Below, piece by piece: positions 9,037-21,778 of a stretch of 64,000 bases of DNA. The stretch spans positions 28,171,253 to 28,235,252 of the forward strand of contig OY978525.1 of the NCBI GenBank assembly GCA_963854835.1, read 5' to 3'. Source of the DNA: Megamerina dolium. Its lineage: Eukaryota; Arthropoda; Insecta; Diptera; Megamerinidae. Numbering within the stretch: the stretch's first letter is position 1; the number at the start of each line of letters is the position of its first letter. A program made the translations under genes and the position numbers. The notes under the pieces are model-generated. The model had not been told where the DNA came from and did no database searches. It was given only the letters and a program-made list of their open reading frames with translations.

Positions 9037-9084
9037 GTCAAGTAGATTTTAATTTTTATTATTTATTAATCTATAATTTAAGAA

Positions 9085-9454
9085 GAATTTAAGTCGGTGC
9101 CGTGGCTCAGTGGTTAGTGTGTTGGCCTTCTGATCTGTAGGTCTTGGTTCAATCCCCAGCTCATGCATAATAAATTTAATATCGAAAAGATTTTTCTTTC
9201 GAACCGTACCCACTGTCGGCAAGCAGTTGGCAATTCTTCCGACAGTAACAACTTGCCATGAAAAGCTTCTAAAAGAACTCTGTGACAAAGCTCAGAAAAA
9301 GTGATGTCGCAAGGGTTCTGCCGTTCGGAACCGGCTAAAATAAGTAGGACCCTTCTAACACTGTCTAAAATTTAACACGCACAACAGTAATTGAAAAGAA
9401 GCTCGGCCAATGAGCCCTTCGGAGCTTTAAGTGTCACATATTTATTCTATTTTT
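9085..9454 (+). mobile_element. tRNA-derived SINE, full-length copy
   Basis: The head has a pol III A box tggctcagtgg (9103-9113) and B box ggttcaatccc (9146-9156) at tRNA-like spacing. The body is shared by about 15 copies in this window (cgaaaagatttttctttcga, gatgtcgcaagggttctgcc, agccggttc in reverse) and the tail is cacatatttatt. A 13-bp direct repeat, tataatttaagaa, flanks it at 9072-9084 and 9455-9467. This supports target-primed insertion. Confidence 0.9.
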
Positions 9455-9467
9455 TATAATTTAAGAA

Positions 9468-9889
9468 TGGTTAAGCAAAAAACAATTTTAAATTTCTTAT
9501 AAAGCAAGAAGCAACCAAGGTATGAGATCGCCGGCATCTCTCTTCCATATACACACTAATTTTGTATAGAAGCTATGTATATTTTTCCTAAGGCTGTAAC
9601 GCGTGCCTTTTGTTTTCAGCTGAGGTATTACTCAGTCTGCCAGGGTTGAACAAGAGAGCAGCATTAAAAAACTCTTGTTGTAGGAGGAGGACCGAATTCC
9701 ACACGATTGTCTACTGACAATCAATTCACCGACACTAAAAGAGTGTTCGGCTCGGTTCGAATGGAACTACTACTACTTTGATTTTATTCTCTTTCCTTTA
9801 TTTCTTATTACAATTTTCAATATAATACAATTTTAATGCCTTACTCTATACCTAACCTGGAATACCTAACCTTACTTACAGAAAATGAT
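9468..9889. other. unassigned stretch
   Basis: Contains ggaggaggaccgaattccac and flanking sequence of moderate complexity. No ORF, TIR or known element end was recognised. Confidence 0.4.
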
Positions 9890-10440
9890 AATGTATAGGT
9901 TTGACCAGTGCCACCTGGTCGCACCTAACGAATCAGTCGTCCGGCAGAACCGCCTTAGCAGAAATCTCCAAGCGACTGATAATTGTGTAGGGTAGCCTGA
10001 TACAGGGGTTTCCTGTATTCAGTACCCTGGCCTCACACCTAGAAGAGGGAGACATATTAGCAATGTATATCTCTAGGAACAACCAACGGGATGGCGGATG
10101 GCTGCTCCTGGTATATATGGTCGGTCAAAATGACCCCGGGCAGAGCTGATGGCTCGCAGGCGGCTACTATAAGCGATCTTTCGTTTAGTGACAGCTCCGC
10201 TTATGGCAAGAACTACTTATAGTCGTCTAGCGTTATTTGCCCACTCGACTATAAGAGCACTCGTTCGTATAGCAAGCTATTCGAACTGGCCGTTTCCAAA
10301 AAATCCGCAAAGATCGTTTCCACGGTATGTCGTATCACGATTTACTTGACCATGCGTCTATTTAGGGTTTTTCACCCTTTCTTGTCATGCCTTATGTTGG
10401 CCAGTCATGCACCTTTAGTACGTATTTATATATAAAGCAC
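9890..10440. other. GC-richer orphan block, possible TE remnant
   Basis: Base composition rises well above the surrounding DNA (for example gaccccgggcagagctgatg, ggcggctactataagc). There is no long ORF. A 10-bp inverted pair, cttatagtcg and cgactataag, occurs near 10218 and 10248. It could be the 5' UTR or LTR of an element not otherwise present in the window; I do not recognise it. Confidence 0.35.
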
Positions 10441-10689
10441 ATTAGAATTACAGATTTCTTATGATGCTACATTTTACGTTTAGTGAAAATTCATTTGATT
10501 CTTTCTTCGTTTCTCTCGTCATAGTGAGTGATTGCACGAGTATGTGTATGTGTGTATTCATCTGCTGATATTATTATATGACGATAGTAAAGAGAAGAAT
10601 AATCAAATGAATTTCGTATGATACGTATAATTTGTTATATACGTATTTTTGTAGGTACATATGTAAAAGGTTGTAACAGGCTTATTTTA

Positions 10690-10990
10690 AGACTGTTACA
10701 AGGCATTGAGAATTTTGTATGAGGATAACATTTGTTTATAAAAGCAGAGACTTTGAATTTTCTCTTAAGTATCATTTGTTATGATAAAATGGGATTTGCG
10801 AATTTGGATTCCATTGTTTGTCAATTTATGTATAAAAAATCGAATGTTTTCTATGAGAACTATATTTATTTATGAAAGGAATAACCTTAAATTAAGTGTG
10901 CAGTTAAATTTATAACAAAAACTATAATATAAATATAATTTTAAAATTATTGCATAGAAAGATAATAATACTTTTCATAGAAATTTTGTG
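10690..10990. repeat. AT-rich degenerate satellite, isolated block
   Basis: Two units carry acatttgtttataaaagcag (~10735) and atatttatttatgaaaggaa (~10866). They resemble the arrays at 4735-4962 and 7493-8005. Confidence 0.5.
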
Positions 10991-12960
10991 ATTTTTTTTT
11001 TACCAAAAAAAAAAAGCAAATGCTGCTGACTCTGTGTAGAATAATATATTCAATAAATAAGATGCCTAATGTTATTGTAATATGTATATATTGTTTACTA
11101 TTCGGATATATGTACATCTCGTTAAGTAAATTAGTCGAATCTATTTTCAGCATAAAAGTTGCACATGACGTGCTGCCTTTCATATATCCGCATAGTATAA
11201 AAGTATATGCTTCATCTCCCTCAACTTTACCTACTTTAGTTAGAATGTGTTAATGTGTGTATGTACATTTACGAACGTATTTTCATATTTTAAGTTGTTA
11301 TGGTGGCATAATGAATTTTGTACTTATATAGCCAATCGGCCTTACAATCATATATGATATATATGTATTCGTATATTACATGCGAGTACATATCTACTAT
11401 TTATATACGCATATAATTTTTAACACAATATTGTTGTTGTAGCTGCACTAAAACAATAGTGTTGCACCATATTGTTTTTACCAGTTGTTATGCATGCTGC
11501 TGTTGTTTACTGTAGGTATGTTGTTATTCAACATTACCATGCAAATTAAAAATAAAGCTCATCTCCTCATATTTGGCTTTGAGTTTTCTAAAGTTATCCA
11601 TTTTAATGTATTTATGCAAATAGCGAATAGTGTTTCTTTTGTTAAGCATACACATGTGTCAGAAAAAGTATATATGTACATATGTTTGTATACATGTAGA
11701 TAGAAATGGTATAGATACATATGTATATCAGTATAGGCATACGTACTACAATGAAGAATATTTAAATTAAGTTCAAAGTCAATGTTATTTAAAATATATA
11801 TAATATTTTAACATTAGAGGTTTGAAAAGAGTTTGTGGAATATTTCCTAAGTCCATCATGTTTAGTTTTGTTGAAAAGGAGTCGAACAGTTCAATTTTGT
11901 AATTGTTGTTTATGTCGTATTTTCAAAACGTCAAATATTGTGGCACTATAATAAAATATCAATTGATCTTTTCATATTCCAATGATTTTCATACGAAATT
12001 TCTTTCAATTTGCAGAAATGAAAAAAAAATCTCCATATATTCTCGTATTACACCTTTCTTATGTGCAACATATTATTTACCCTCCCATGATTTTCATCGG
12101 ATATTAACATTTTCATATGGTATGGTAATAACTACTGGTTTACCACATACACACACATACGCATCCACAGTTATTCAAATGTCAGCCAAGAATCTTTGTT
12201 GTTGATATTGGTTCACAACCTAACGTAAATGCTTTTACAAGAATGAGGAGACGAACCAAAATAGAACAAAAATATCAAAAAGAAAAAAATTGTAAAATAA
12301 TCAAAGAAGGAAAAATTGAAAAACCAAACAACCGGCAACAGCCAACAGTCAACAGACAGGCAAATGAACGAAAATAAACATGCATATGAGTGTAAACAAG
12401 CAAGGCACCAATGCAAATATGCATTTAGATATCGTATACTACGTATATTATATTGTATACATATGTACATTGATAGTGGCGGTTATGCCAAAAGGGATTT
12501 GTTCATCTATTACTCCATTTTCTCCTGTGGTGATTTTTATTTGAGTATTTTTGAATTTTTATGGTTTTGCATTTGAATATACATACGAAGTGTGTATTTA
12601 TGTATATGTGTGCGCGGTTTATGGGATTTTTGCAATATTGTGCCACAACTATTATCTATCTAGATTCTATTACTAATGTCAACAGCATACCCAATGGGAA
12701 AAGCCACATTTGAAAACAAAAATATAATATGAATAAAATAATGAATACTTAATATTTCGAATGTTTCTTCATACTTCAAAAAAAAAAAAACTCTCATTGT
12801 ATAAAAGATATATCCGACAGAATGTATGGGAAGGGGGAAAAAAAAATAAGGAGTAGCTAGTGTCCAAAAATAAAGATGACTGTCGTAGTGTGCAGACCCA
12901 CGTTTTCGAAGAAGCAAATAACTTTGTCCAACTTGCAATCAACGTCACTATCGACTTCAG
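10991..12960. other. AT-rich stretch, no feature recognised
   Basis: Short low-complexity ORFs only. Sequence is rich in ATATGTACATA-type words; no element ends or conserved domain were seen. Confidence 0.5.
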
Positions 12961-12972
12961 TCAGGTGATCAT

Positions 12973-13215
12973 ATGAAGGAACACAAGGTATTGGGTGATA
13001 TTCCCCGATGGTGGCAAGATCAATCTAAACATTTACCTCATAAGGACATGGTTTCCAAAGAAGAAGTTCTGGCGATAAGGGAGACTTATTGCCTAATAGA
13101 ATCACATCTAAGGAACAGATGTAAGATAGCTATATTTATCGACAGTCAGGCAAAAATAAAAGCTTAACAATCGATTATCAAAAACTCTAAGCTTGTTAAG
13201 GAGTAGAGATAAAAA
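12973..13215 (+). pseudogene. LINE RNase H domain relic
   Basis: The frame from 12973 contains EVLAIRETYCLIESHLRNRC and then IAIFIDSQAKIKA. This matches the RNase H segment (…FQAEVxAIxE…, …DSQAAIKAL…) found downstream of the RT in LOA/I/R1-group LINEs. Read on past the TAA at 13165-13167, the sequence still shows traces of SKLVKE. Upstream residues are scrambled and the catalytic DGS part is not recognisable. It is a short, decayed fragment with no visible element ends. Confidence 0.65.
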
Positions 13216-13539
13216 AATTTCGCAATATTTTACATCGCTCTGTTGGCGCTAGTATTGCACTGGTTCTAGGAGGTGGATCACACGTTTCGTTGTCTGCCAC
13301 TATCCCATTCCCATTCAGATTTGGGGCAAATATAATGCTTACATACATATATGTGCATATCTTTATGTAAATAACTGGCATTACGGATACTCCATAGATT
13401 CTTCCATTTTCTTAATCTTCTTTCTATTTTGGTTCCTTCGTTTATTCTCTTTATTCTCACCAATCAGGGAGTCAAGGGGATATTGAGTTTGTGCTGTAGT
13501 TTGTAACATCCGTAAGAAGGAGTACTAGGTATGGAAAAG

Positions 13540-13800
13540 AATTATATATATACTATTGTCGGAATCATTATCTACGACGATTTCGTCAAGTCTATTTGTC
13601 TATCTGTCTGTCGAGCTGAAAATCGACGTGAAGGATTATTTTTATTTTAGAAAGAGTGTGGTTGAATATGGATAAAATCAAATGAAAACCATACATTCCT
13701 CCCATACAAAATAAAGCTTACTTAGGAGGTCAAGGATGGTCATAATCGGAGAGAAATCATGCATATCTCCCATATAAAGCTGTCTTATAAAAATAATGCT
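13540..13800 (+). mobile_element. possible decayed DINE-1/mini-me relic
   Basis: A TA-rich run, then a spacer and tctatttgtctatctgtctg, followed by text with ctcccatacaaa and ctcccatataaag, echoes the DINE-1-like elements at 4964 and 21779. The ends are not recognisable. Confidence 0.35.
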
Positions 13801-14424
13801 TACAAGCTTTTACGAACGAAGCAAAGTTTCTAAGCTTCGATATTGGCAAGGATATAAAAAAATTTTCTTTCATATATATTTTTCGCTTTTTTTTCGTAAT
13901 AGTTTTTCCTGTTTGTTACCACTGTATGTTGCCAATAGGGAAGAATTCTCATTTACTATACAGTTACCATTGTTGCTTTTGTGCTGTTGTTGTTGTAATT
14001 TATGGTATCTTTTCAAGTGTGTGTGTGCAGATATTTTTAAGTTGGTGAAATTATTTTTATGTGCTACAAATAGTGCATCTGGCAGTTGAGTATTCATATC
14101 TATTTGATGTGCTATCGTTCTTATATCTCACTTATAATACATTTGCACATACATATATTCTATGATTGTTGTTGCTAGTATTGTTCTTTTGTATTTGGGA
14201 TACTTTGTTTTTATAATTTTCTTTTCCCCTTTTGATTACTGTAAAATGGTTATATGTAGTGGTTTTGATAAGGTCCAATAAGTTACTGGCCAGCCACTTC
14301 AATCTTTCATATAGTATGCACGATAAAACCTTGTATGCGATGCTGAGGAGACTTTATGCATGTCAGTTTTCGTGTATTATGGAGTCTAAAAAAGAAATAA
14401 TTATAATTATATAGCCCTTTAGGG

Positions 14425-14763
14425 CACTTTTAAGCCCCGAAGGGCTCTTTGGCCAAGCTTCTCACCCATTGCTGCTGTGCGTGTTAAACATTGGACAATA
14501 TTAGAAGGGACCTACTTATTTTAGCCGGTTCCGAATGGCAGAACTTTTGCGACATCACTTTTCTGAGCTTTGTCACAAAGTTTTTTTAGAAGGTTTGCCA
14601 TAGCAAATTGTTACTGCCGGAGGAATTGCTGCGCGACAGGTGTGTACCGTTCGAAAGAAAAATATTTTTACTATATAAAATATTGTATGCTTCAGTCCGT
14701 GAATTGATCCCACGACGTACAGATCAGAAGACCAACACACTAACCACTGAGCTAGAGCACCCA
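14425..14763 (-). mobile_element. tRNA-derived SINE copy
   Basis: Full span from the tail (gccccgaagggctc) to the tRNA head (reverse-complement A box ccactgagcta). The body is diverged: the B-box region reads tgaattgatccc in reverse. Confidence 0.88.
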
Positions 14764-14917
14764 CTGAAGTGTACTTTACCATTTAAGTAGAGGAGAATAT
14801 TGAGGCTTCGATTGATTGCGTTATTGTGGTCGCTATGTCTCTCTCTCTCTTTCTTTCAGAAGACACACTTAGGCCAGAAAGACGCATTGTGATAACACCG
14901 AGATTCACCTCCAGTAT

Positions 14918-15113
14918 AAAACCTACTTATATTAGCCAGTTCCTATCGGCAGAAAACTTGTAACATAATTTTTTGAATTGCTTGCCGTCAGGTGGGCACC
15001 GATCAAGAAGGTGGGCAAGAAAATCTTTTCGATATTAAAGTTGCCTCAGCTGGGAATTTAACTCAAATCCTATGGATCGGAAGGACAATACACTAACGAC
15101 TGAGGTCCGGCAC
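14918..15113 (-). mobile_element. tRNA-derived SINE relic
   Basis: Diverged copy with acctacttatattagccagt, a body deletion, aaaatcttttcgatattaaa, and a degraded head (ctaacgactgaggtccggca). Confidence 0.75.
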
Positions 15114-17574
15114 ACGCTTTATCACATAATCTACCCATTCTACCACCTTTTTAAGTTAAATGTGCAATCCACTGCAAGCCAATAGGCAAATAAATGAAAT
15201 CTCACAATGTTATTGTGTATGGTTAGACCTTCGAGGCAGCCATTGTTTTCCGTTTTACGCATACCATGGCATTCTCAGTCGCAGTCCAATTTTGTTGAGA
15301 CCAAGAGAAAAATTAGAGTTTCCTCTTGTACTTTGTATTCATAATTTGTATTTGAATACTCGCGCTTGTTTTTTCTAATAATATTTTGTCTCACAGTGAT
15401 TGTTACAAAATCCCGCGGCCGGCCGTGAACTGCTCTGCCTTTTTGTTTTTGGTATAATTTCGTATATGTATACATATGAGAATGTATTCACCAGAAACGG
15501 TTGATTGTATGATTTATGTGAAATTGTTATGTTGGAAGTGGGCGTCGGTTAGTTATGTAAGTACCAATGCAGTAGTATTGCTAACAGCAGCAACAGCAGC
15601 AATAGCAATATGTAACAACAACAGTAATATGATATGACATATTGCACTTGCAAGCATATTGTGCGAGTCTGTTTAGTGATACAAAAATTGGAAGACAAAA
15701 CAAAAAAAATAAACCAAACAGAAATCAACAAAAAAGGAAGCAGAACAAAAACAAGACAAGTGCAAGGATAAACAGGATAAATATGTCTGACATTTATGGA
15801 AGGTCTGGTTGGTATACTGGTTATTCGATAGCTTATGTACATAACTATTACAATTGCTGCAAGTAACCATATTGTTAGTGTTGATATTTTACGGAAAATC
15901 TTTATAAGCACATACGTACAACTAACTGTATGTTTGAGAGATGCAATTTTTTTGTTATCTGTGATTTTCTAAGTGTGTAGATGGCTTCATCATTTTTCTG
16001 TTTACAAACAAGTTGATGAGAGTTACTAGCAAAATTATTATACGAGTATTCGAGTATTTTATTTATTTAATTTTTGTTGTTAGATTGTAGGAAATGTATT
16101 GTTATTGTTGTAGTGTACAAATACTATAGGTATATTCCTCTTTATAAACTTACATTTGGACATTTTGGAATATTTCCCATGGCGATAACGAAATTATTTG
16201 TTTCGCCTGTCTGTTTATTTATCTTCTTTCGAAAATTCACTATTTGAGTTGCTTCGATTTGTTTTCTTCATCCTCTTGCACGTCGTATTTGTATTTCATT
16301 CATTTTAATAGTTTTGGTTGATCTTATTTTCTATGCTTCCGGTAAAACTATGTAGTTATATATGCTTGCAAAGAAAATATAATTTTTGAAAAGTGCACTT
16401 GAATTTGCTTTCTGTCTATGCGAAAGCAAAGACAGAAAGCTGTATTCAGATATTTGTGCATTTTTAGTTTGTTGTTGCGGAAAGTGAATTTTATGTGAAT
16501 ATATGCTCGTAAAATCTTTTCATCGTCATTTAACTTTGTGAAACTTTTTGTATTAAGTACAATTTGATTCGTTCTATTTGTGTTTAACTGAATGTTGTTT
16601 TTGTTTTTTTTTCTGGTTTTACACTCAGTCGAATTTTGCAATACAAAAGGATAATTTATTGCATTGCTTGACTGTATGCTTGCTTGTCTATTTTTATGCC
16701 GGCAGCTTAAGACCGAATGACTGCGTAATTATGAATTTCTTGGCAATACTTTGAAAGAAGTAAAGATGAGCCAACATTCTAAAAATAGTTCAGCATTTTG
16801 AGGTTAATTAGTTGTTGTTGTTTTAATGTTTCAGTATTATTTCCTTGATCTATGTCTAGTTCAAGGACTAGTTCCAATGTGCTGATTGAATTTTATGATC
16901 GTAAAATAAGCAAATGCTGCTTTATAAAATTACAACTTAAGTTAGACTGAACTAAGGATGCATTAAGCTATCATGGATACCTTAAGGCCCATTATGTTAG
17001 TGTGTTTGGGTCTCCCCATCTAACTCTGCATACCATCACGGAGTTCGTGTACGTGCTTGTGTCCATAAATGAAATTTTGTTATTTACAATACTGCGTCAT
17101 TACGAACAATAATTATTTCTTTTTGAGCGCAGAGTATTTTGTCAGCTGGTATCAATTGGAAATTACAGACGTTGATGGGTTCTCTATTAGTTGGTCTTGC
17201 CATAAGAGCTTTTTTGGTTATGAAACTCATAGGATTTGTTCATCAGAAGTGGAGAATCCTAAGTTTCTGCACTATTATTAAGGACAGTGACGGTGAGAGA
17301 GGACAAGGACCTCGTCTTTTTGAGAGTAGGTCCGATATGTCAATGACTGACTTAGCTCAAAGAAGCAATTGTTAGCAAGAGACAATATGATTGTCATGGT
17401 AAAAGTGTGTTTGTTATAAGTTTGTGAAAAGTCTTTGCCAAGAGCTTGTGAAAAGTCTTTTTTTATCGGAACCTTGGTTGTAATAACCTCATGTTGTGTT
17501 CTGTAAACTTTTAGCATGCTTGGCCTGAAGTTAATCAGACATGTGATCATCAAAAATTTGAAGTATCCTTGTCA
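15114..17574. other. AT-rich stretch, no feature recognised
   Basis: Contains short CAG/CAA-rich runs near 15583-15625 and low-complexity ORFs. No domain, RNA gene or element end was recognised. Confidence 0.5.
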
Positions 17575-17790
17575 AAATATGTGACATCACTATTTCTGAG
17601 ATCTGTCACAGAGCTCTTTCAGAAGTTTTTAATGACAAACTGGTATTGTTGGAAGCATTTACAATTACATGCCGATAGCTGGGACTCTTTGAAATGAAAA
17701 TCTTCTTTTTTATATTAAATTTTTTTTTCGGATGAGGTTCGAACTTATGACTCACTCACTCATGACCAGCCCAACATGAGCTATGGCGCC
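17575..17790 (-). mobile_element. tRNA-derived SINE relic
   Basis: Old copy: gtgacatcactatttctgag, cacagagctctttcagaag, a degenerate head with gaggttcgaactta, and atgagctatggcgcc. Confidence 0.7.
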
Positions 17791-18471
17791 CACAATAATT
17801 ATATATTGTATAATTTTCATAATGTAATTGATGTAAAATTTTTATAATTTTATTTAATTTATTTTGTATCTACGAGTATACCTATTATTTACGTTCTAAC
17901 AAAATCTACACAATCTACAGCAATAAATGTGTGCCATAGAAAAAATAGTAATAATACTTCATCATGCTGTCAATGCGATACTTAAGAAGAATTTACACGA
18001 AAACGATAATAAAACATTTTACCTAAAATCCTTAGATTTATTCTATACTTTACGAATACTAGATAAACGTGCAGTATATTGTACATATAAACGATGAGGT
18101 TAGTTAAATTCAGAGCCGGACTGATGAGTTTAAGCACACTGTTTGAATTTATAGTGCATCTACTCGGCTCCCTTCCTCCCTCATGATCTTATTTATTTCG
18201 TAGATTTTCGAAGGTGTTGTGATTTCAATTATATGGAGATTATGTTTAAAATACGTTTTCACCTTTGTTTCCACTACATTTTCAACAGACGTTCGTACAC
18301 GATTGAAATAATACTCAGGGATGCATGATATCATGATGTCAGTGCATTGAGTGTTCAATCCAAAATTATCCTAAGACCGTTTGTTCAAGCGTCTACACTG
18401 ATTCATTTTGTCCCCGCAGAAAATTTATGCGCCCAATTAACCGGCGTCGTATTCTTTTATACACCGCGGAC
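17791..18471. other. no feature recognised
   Basis: AT-rich, then moderately complex sequence. A minus-strand frame at 18149-18358 (69 codons) gives a product without any recognised motif, so I do not call it a gene. Confidence 0.4.
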
Positions 18472-18504
18472 ACCAGTTTTATATATATTATATATAAAAC
18501 TGGT
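18472..18504. repeat. perfect 33-bp palindrome
   Basis: Arms of 16 bp (accagttttatatata and its exact reverse complement) flank a single central base. It would extrude as a cruciform or RNA hairpin. It lies about 80 bp left of the mariner relic but is not one of its TIRs as far as I can see. Confidence 0.95.
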
Positions 18505-18544
18505 TAGATAAATTCACGCAAAAATACATATGTATGTAACTTCA

Positions 18545-19590
18545 TATAAGGTCTAGTAAAAAGAAATTCATTAATTTTGCATTAAATTGAAGGCTTTATT
18601 TAGAATAGTTAGAATGATCCGATTTAGGTCAAATTCTTCGTTTTGTGCGATAACTTGTTGCTTTTTTGAAGGTAATTTCATAATGCCACTCTCATAGAAA
18701 CCCTCGTCCCTATTGGCACAAAACTGGGACAGTAGATTTTCACAAGCTTCTCTCGAGGCGAATTTTTCACCAAAAAATCATTTGCCATAGACAGGAGCAT
18801 GGTAATCACTTGGTGCCAGGTCCGGACTATAAGGTGGATGCATAAGAACTGCCGGAGTTTCTGGCGTGTCACTATCGGTGTGTGTGTGGTCTGACGATGT
18901 CCTGATGGAACACAATTTCTCTACTATTGGCCAAAGCTAGCCGCTTCTGGGAGATTGCTTCTTTCAGGCGGTCCAATTGTTGTCAGTACAGGGCCGAACT
19001 AAGAGTTTGGCCGTAGGGGAGCAGTACATATTAGATGATTCCCTGCCAATCCCACGAAACACATAGCAATACCTTACTGACCGTCAATCCTGGTTTGGCC
19101 ACCGTTTGTGCCCGCTCATCGCGATTTGACCACGACCCTTTTCGCTTGACGTTGTCGTAAGTGAGCCACTTTTCATCACCAGTAAACATACGCTTCAGAA
19201 ATGGATCGATTTTGTTGCGATTCAGCAGCGATTCGTAGATGGAAATTCGGTCCATCGGTTTTTTTTGCGTTAACTCGTTTGGCACCCATACATCGAACTT
19301 CTTTTTGCATCCAGCCTTATTTAAATGGTTTCAAATGGGTTTTTGTGCAATGTTTAGCTCCTGGGCATTAGAAACAGTGCTTACATGACGGTCAGACTCG
19401 ACGATTTCCATGATTTTGTCGATCGATCGACGAAACCAAAATTTCACGTGATTGGCTTTTTCATGGTAAATTTTCATTGCCAATGCATCACTAATTGCTT
19501 GCCGGTAGGCGTACACTATTTGAAACCATTGAAACTAGCAATTTTTGAAAGAAAAGCGGTTGAGTTTACCGAGCTGAAAATAAAATTGAT
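18545..19590 (-). pseudogene. mariner (DD34D) transposase relic
   Basis: Read on the minus strand, the N-terminal HTH part appears first at 19516-19331 (IDKIMEIVESDRHVSTVS, then AQELNIAQKPI). The catalytic core follows at 19285-19031: PNELTQKKPMDRI, FLKRMFTGDEKWLTYDN with the first Asp, and PGLTVSKVLLCVSWDWQGII. Downstream, in shifted frames, remnants of HQDN, then PPYSPDLAPSDYH, FASREACENLL and RDEGFYESGIMKLPSK continue to ~18600. At least three frameshifts and several stops break it. The extreme N-terminus and the 5' TIR are missing. The 3' edge is probably near 18550, at aaggtctagtaaaaagaa. Confidence 0.88.
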
Positions 19591-19599
19591 GATTTTATA

Positions 19600-21100
19600 A
19601 TTTACAATATTCTTGTAAACTAAATTTTTTGTGGCATATTTATTTTACAAAACTTTGCTATGATCTTCACACTATTCAAAATACCTCCAACACGTAGTTG
19701 TTTCGGATACAGAAGATCGTTAAGTCGTCCTTCTCTTTTTTACAATAGTTGTATTTTTGATGTTTTTGGTGTAATAAAATATGTTTATAAACATACATAT
19801 GTGCGGGCAGTTACATTTATGCATATTCATTTGTTCTCATTCTTCTTTTTACTTTCAAAAATACTTTTGGATACAATTGTACATGTTAGCAACATTAACA
19901 GAGTGTCTGCGCTCAATTGTGTTGAAATCGTGAGATTAATAAACGTAGAAAAGAAAATCGTACTGGATTTATACACTATTTTTGTGACTACTATCCCTTA
20001 AGGAAAATTGAGTAGTCTAGCAATTGTCATAGGACTGAACAGAGAATGATTGAAATGTATATACTCAAAATACATTTAAGATATTTGTCGTCGATATTGG
20101 TATGCTATATATTCTTAATAGAATATTTAATATGTTTAGCTAATATTTATTTAATAAAATGTGTCATCCTGGAATATTTCAATTAATTGATATTATCGGT
20201 AATTATTATATAAACTACTATTTAATAATTCCATCTCTATGGTAAATTATTTCTCTATATCACCGTGGTATCAGTCAATAGAGAACACATCTTTCCACTT
20301 CTGTATTATACATGGGAATCACTATTTTGGGACAATATATTGTATGTATATTAAGTTCTCATATGGATTATATTCATTTATATCTATATCTACGCATATT
20401 TATATATAAATAAAGAAGCATATTTTTAGGAATGTCTTTCTGCGATTATGTCGGTTGTATTCTATAATATGTAGGTACAATACAGTATTTATTTTTTATA
20501 CTATCTATATTTTGCAAGTTTTATAAGTGTTACATGTCTTGCATGCTACTTTCGTTTCCTTTTTGACTGTTTATCAAATTTTATCTGAAAATCCGAAATT
20601 AGTACCAATCTTTGAAACACAAATGCTCAAATTTCAAGACATTCCGACTCTTAGTTATTGAGTGACAATGATTTTAGTAACGTTACTTTTGATATTTTCA
20701 TTATAATGGAAATAATCGACTTTTTTGTATTAATGAAATGCAGATTTTTGGTGAGCAAAATACTATTCAGGCTCAGGTGTAATTTCATCAGCAAACATCG
20801 AAAAAATGTTATAATTGTCTTGAATAACCATCAAATGCAGATAGAAGGTGATAGGTAACATCGTTACGGTATCAAAAACTATGGTATATATAAACTGTAT
20901 AACTAAATTGTTTTTTAAATTGATGTCTTTCTTGTTCACCACTGTAATTCAATTAATAAAGATTCAAATGTTATGAAATTTTAACGTATATTTTATAAAT
21001 ATTGGTAATTTGAATTGGCAATTGGTAATTTTGAATAAACATTTTTTTTTTCACAAAAGTATTCTGTTGCGAGACTTTTTAATCGATGTTCTTTGTTAAC
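19600..21100. other. AT-rich stretch, no feature recognised
   Basis: Short ORFs without recognisable domains; no element ends seen. Confidence 0.5.
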
Positions 21101-21104
21101 TATG

Positions 21105-21410
21105 GGTGGATGCCTTAGCTCAGTAGGTCGTGGATTCCATTCCCTGCAGAAGCAAAACTTAAATATCGAAAAGATTTCTCTTTCGAAAGGTAACCACTTG
21201 TCGGCAAGCAATTGACAATTCTTCCGGCGGTAACAAATTGTCAAAAATGATGCTACAAAGGTTCTACCATACGGAACAAGCTAATATCAATAAGTCCCTT
21301 CTAAGACTGTGCAAACATTTAGCACGCACAACAGTACTGGAAAGGAAGCCCGGCCAAAGAGACCTTCGGAACCACATATTTATTATAATTATTATTATTA
21401 TTATTATTTT
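21105..21410 (+). mobile_element. tRNA-derived SINE copy
   Basis: The head is partly deleted: tagctcagtaggtcgtggat lacks the anticodon-arm stretch. The body is recognisable and the tail is ccacatatttatt followed by (ATT)n. Confidence 0.85.
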
Positions 21411-21778
21411 TTTGTATGTATGCATTTTTGTATATTTGGCTATTTGAGCAGATGAATAACTTTTGGCACACACGCGAACAATGTTAAGTTAGTTTTGTCA
21501 TCATTGGAATTTAGAATACATTGTAAATATGTACAGTAATTCTAAATAGTACACTATAATTTACATTGGATTACGATTACGATTGGATATTTTTAAGTCC
21601 TCGCAATTATCAATTAGCAATTATATTCCCAAATATTTATATTTGAATCAGTCTTGAAAGTGTACCAGTTTTGTACCACAACACTATTTTCAAAATTGGT
21701 TTGGTTCATCATCCGTTAAACCTAACTGAACAACATTACAGAATTCTAATAATATGCTAAAGCCATTTTCTCGTATAT

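Noticed and set aside
9100..9160. Possible tRNA gene (A and B boxes)
   Set aside because: The tRNA-like part heads a repeated SINE; the anticodon arm and acceptor stem do not close properly and many copies share the same body.
18149..18358. 69-codon minus-strand ORF
   Set aside because: Looks protein-like in composition but matches no family I know and has no context; not enough to call a gene.
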